Positions 5,455-5,935 of a stretch of 5,935 nucleotides of DNA are shown here, one piece after another. Position numbers and translations under genes: made by a program. The notes under the pieces were generated by a model. That model saw only the letters and a program-made list of their open reading frames with translations, was not told where the DNA came from and did no database searches. The stretch is from NCBI GenBank assembly GCA_021828635.1, contig JAJZEJ010000235.1:1-5935 (forward strand), given 5' to 3'. Numbering within the stretch: position 1 is the first letter of the stretch; every line of letters begins with the position of its first letter. Source of the stretch: Chloroflexota bacterium. Its GTDB lineage: Bacteria > Chloroflexota > Ktedonobacteria > Ktedonobacterales > Ktedonobacteraceae.

Positions 5455-5935
5455 ATGAGTACCTTGACGGTTCTGGAATTCCAGAATCCAAATGATGTTC
5501 CTAAAGTCTTAGGCACATTGAAGCAATTACAGAAGCAGAACCTGATTCGTATCGAGGATGCCGCCATTCTCACGCGCGATAAGAACGGCAAGCCAAAGAT
5601 TAAGCAAGAACAGGATTTGGTGAAAGCTGGTGCATTGGGCGGCGCATTTTGGGGCATGCTGCTGGGTCTCTTGTTCCTGGCTCCCTTTGCTGGTGCAGCT
5701 ATTGGTGCAGGTATTGGGGCGCTCACCGGAAAGATGAGCGACATCGGGATCAACGATGATTTTATCAAAGAGTTGAGTAGCCAGATTAAGCCAGGCGAGG
5801 CAGCATTGTTCTTGTTGACCGATGATGCTGTGTTGGATAAGATAAAGCAGGCTATCGAGCCATACAAATCCACTTTTCGTATTATTCATACCTCGCTTTC
5901 ACGTGAGGATGAAGCCAAGTTGCGTGACGAACTCG
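5455..5935 (+). CDS. DUF1269-family membrane-associated protein, 3' end cut by window edge
   Basis: 160 codons are visible with no stop. The family is usually about 160-170 residues, so only a few residues should be missing. The sequence has the DUF1269 layout. Residues 1-50 are an alpha/beta segment (LTVLEFQNPNDVPKVLGTL, then IRIEDAAILTRDKNGKPK). Residues 57-92 are a glycine-zipper hydrophobic hairpin (GALGGAFWGMLLGLLF, then AAIGAGIGALTG). Next come MSDIGINDDFIKEL (94-107) and a second alpha/beta segment ending EPYKSTFRIIHTSLS (135-149). The Gly-rich hairpin could insert into the membrane as two short helices or mediate oligomers. The family's function is unknown; it is common in actinobacteria, cyanobacteria and Chloroflexota. 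The start is fixed by AAAGGAG. The gene seems to stand alone behind a 134-bp gap. Confidence 0.92.
   Translation, partial: MSTLTVLEFQNPNDVPKVLGTLKQLQKQNLIRIEDAAILTRDKNGKPKIKQEQDLVKAGALGGAFWGMLLGLLFLAPFAGAAIGAGIGALTGKMSDIGINDDFIKELSSQIKPGEAALFLLTDDAVLDKIKQAIEPYKSTFRIIHTSLSREDEAKLRDEL

Noticed and set aside
5337..5889. Minus-strand frames of 120 and 178 codons at the right end
   Set aside because: They lie antisense to the clearly recognisable DUF1269 gene, and their translations look like shadow sequence.

Overview
The window looks like ordinary chromosomal sequence from a bacterium of moderate GC content. The gene content fits Chloroflexota of the Ktedonobacteria type: a lone ADP-forming acyl-CoA synthetase alpha subunit, a PAC2-family protein with an acidic tail, a DUF1269 protein, and a single-pass membrane protein with a Pro/Thr stalk. 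That placement is an inference from gene style, not from a marker gene. There are no rRNA or tRNA genes, CRISPR arrays, transposase genes or prophage genes.

Left part, minus strand. Positions 1-1055 are one continuous reading frame cut by the window edge. It encodes a membrane-anchored protein with an N-terminal cytoplasmic segment, one transmembrane helix and a large cysteine-containing extracytoplasmic part. It has its own extended -10 promoter (TGCTATAAT) and a GGGAG ribosome binding site. The gap behind it (1056-1243) holds a striking 14-bp perfect inverted repeat, with outer ends 58 bp apart.

Middle, minus strand. A two-gene operon, read from right to left, contains a PAC2-family protein (2671-3660) and an ADP-forming acyl-CoA synthetase alpha-type protein (1244-2674). 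They are joined by an ATGA stop/start overlap and so are probably translationally coupled. No ATP-grasp beta subunit is present in the window.

Right part, plus strand. A divergent promoter region (3661-3798) separates the PAC2 gene from a RluA-type pseudouridine synthase (3799-4788). The consensus-like promoter TTGACG-17-TATACT predicts transcription starting on or next to its ATG, so the mRNA may be leaderless. A tryptophan-rich protein of unknown function (4754-5320) starts inside the 3' end of the synthase gene behind a strong AGGAG site. After a 134-bp gap comes a DUF1269 membrane-associated protein (5455 to the window end) with a near-ideal ribosome binding site.

Nothing here amounts to a clear new multi-gene system. 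The points most worth a second look are the PAC2/acyl-CoA synthetase coupling without a beta subunit, the inverted repeat at 1176-1233, the acidic tract in the PAC2 protein, the predicted leaderless start with an expanded RluA fold, and two unrecognised proteins.
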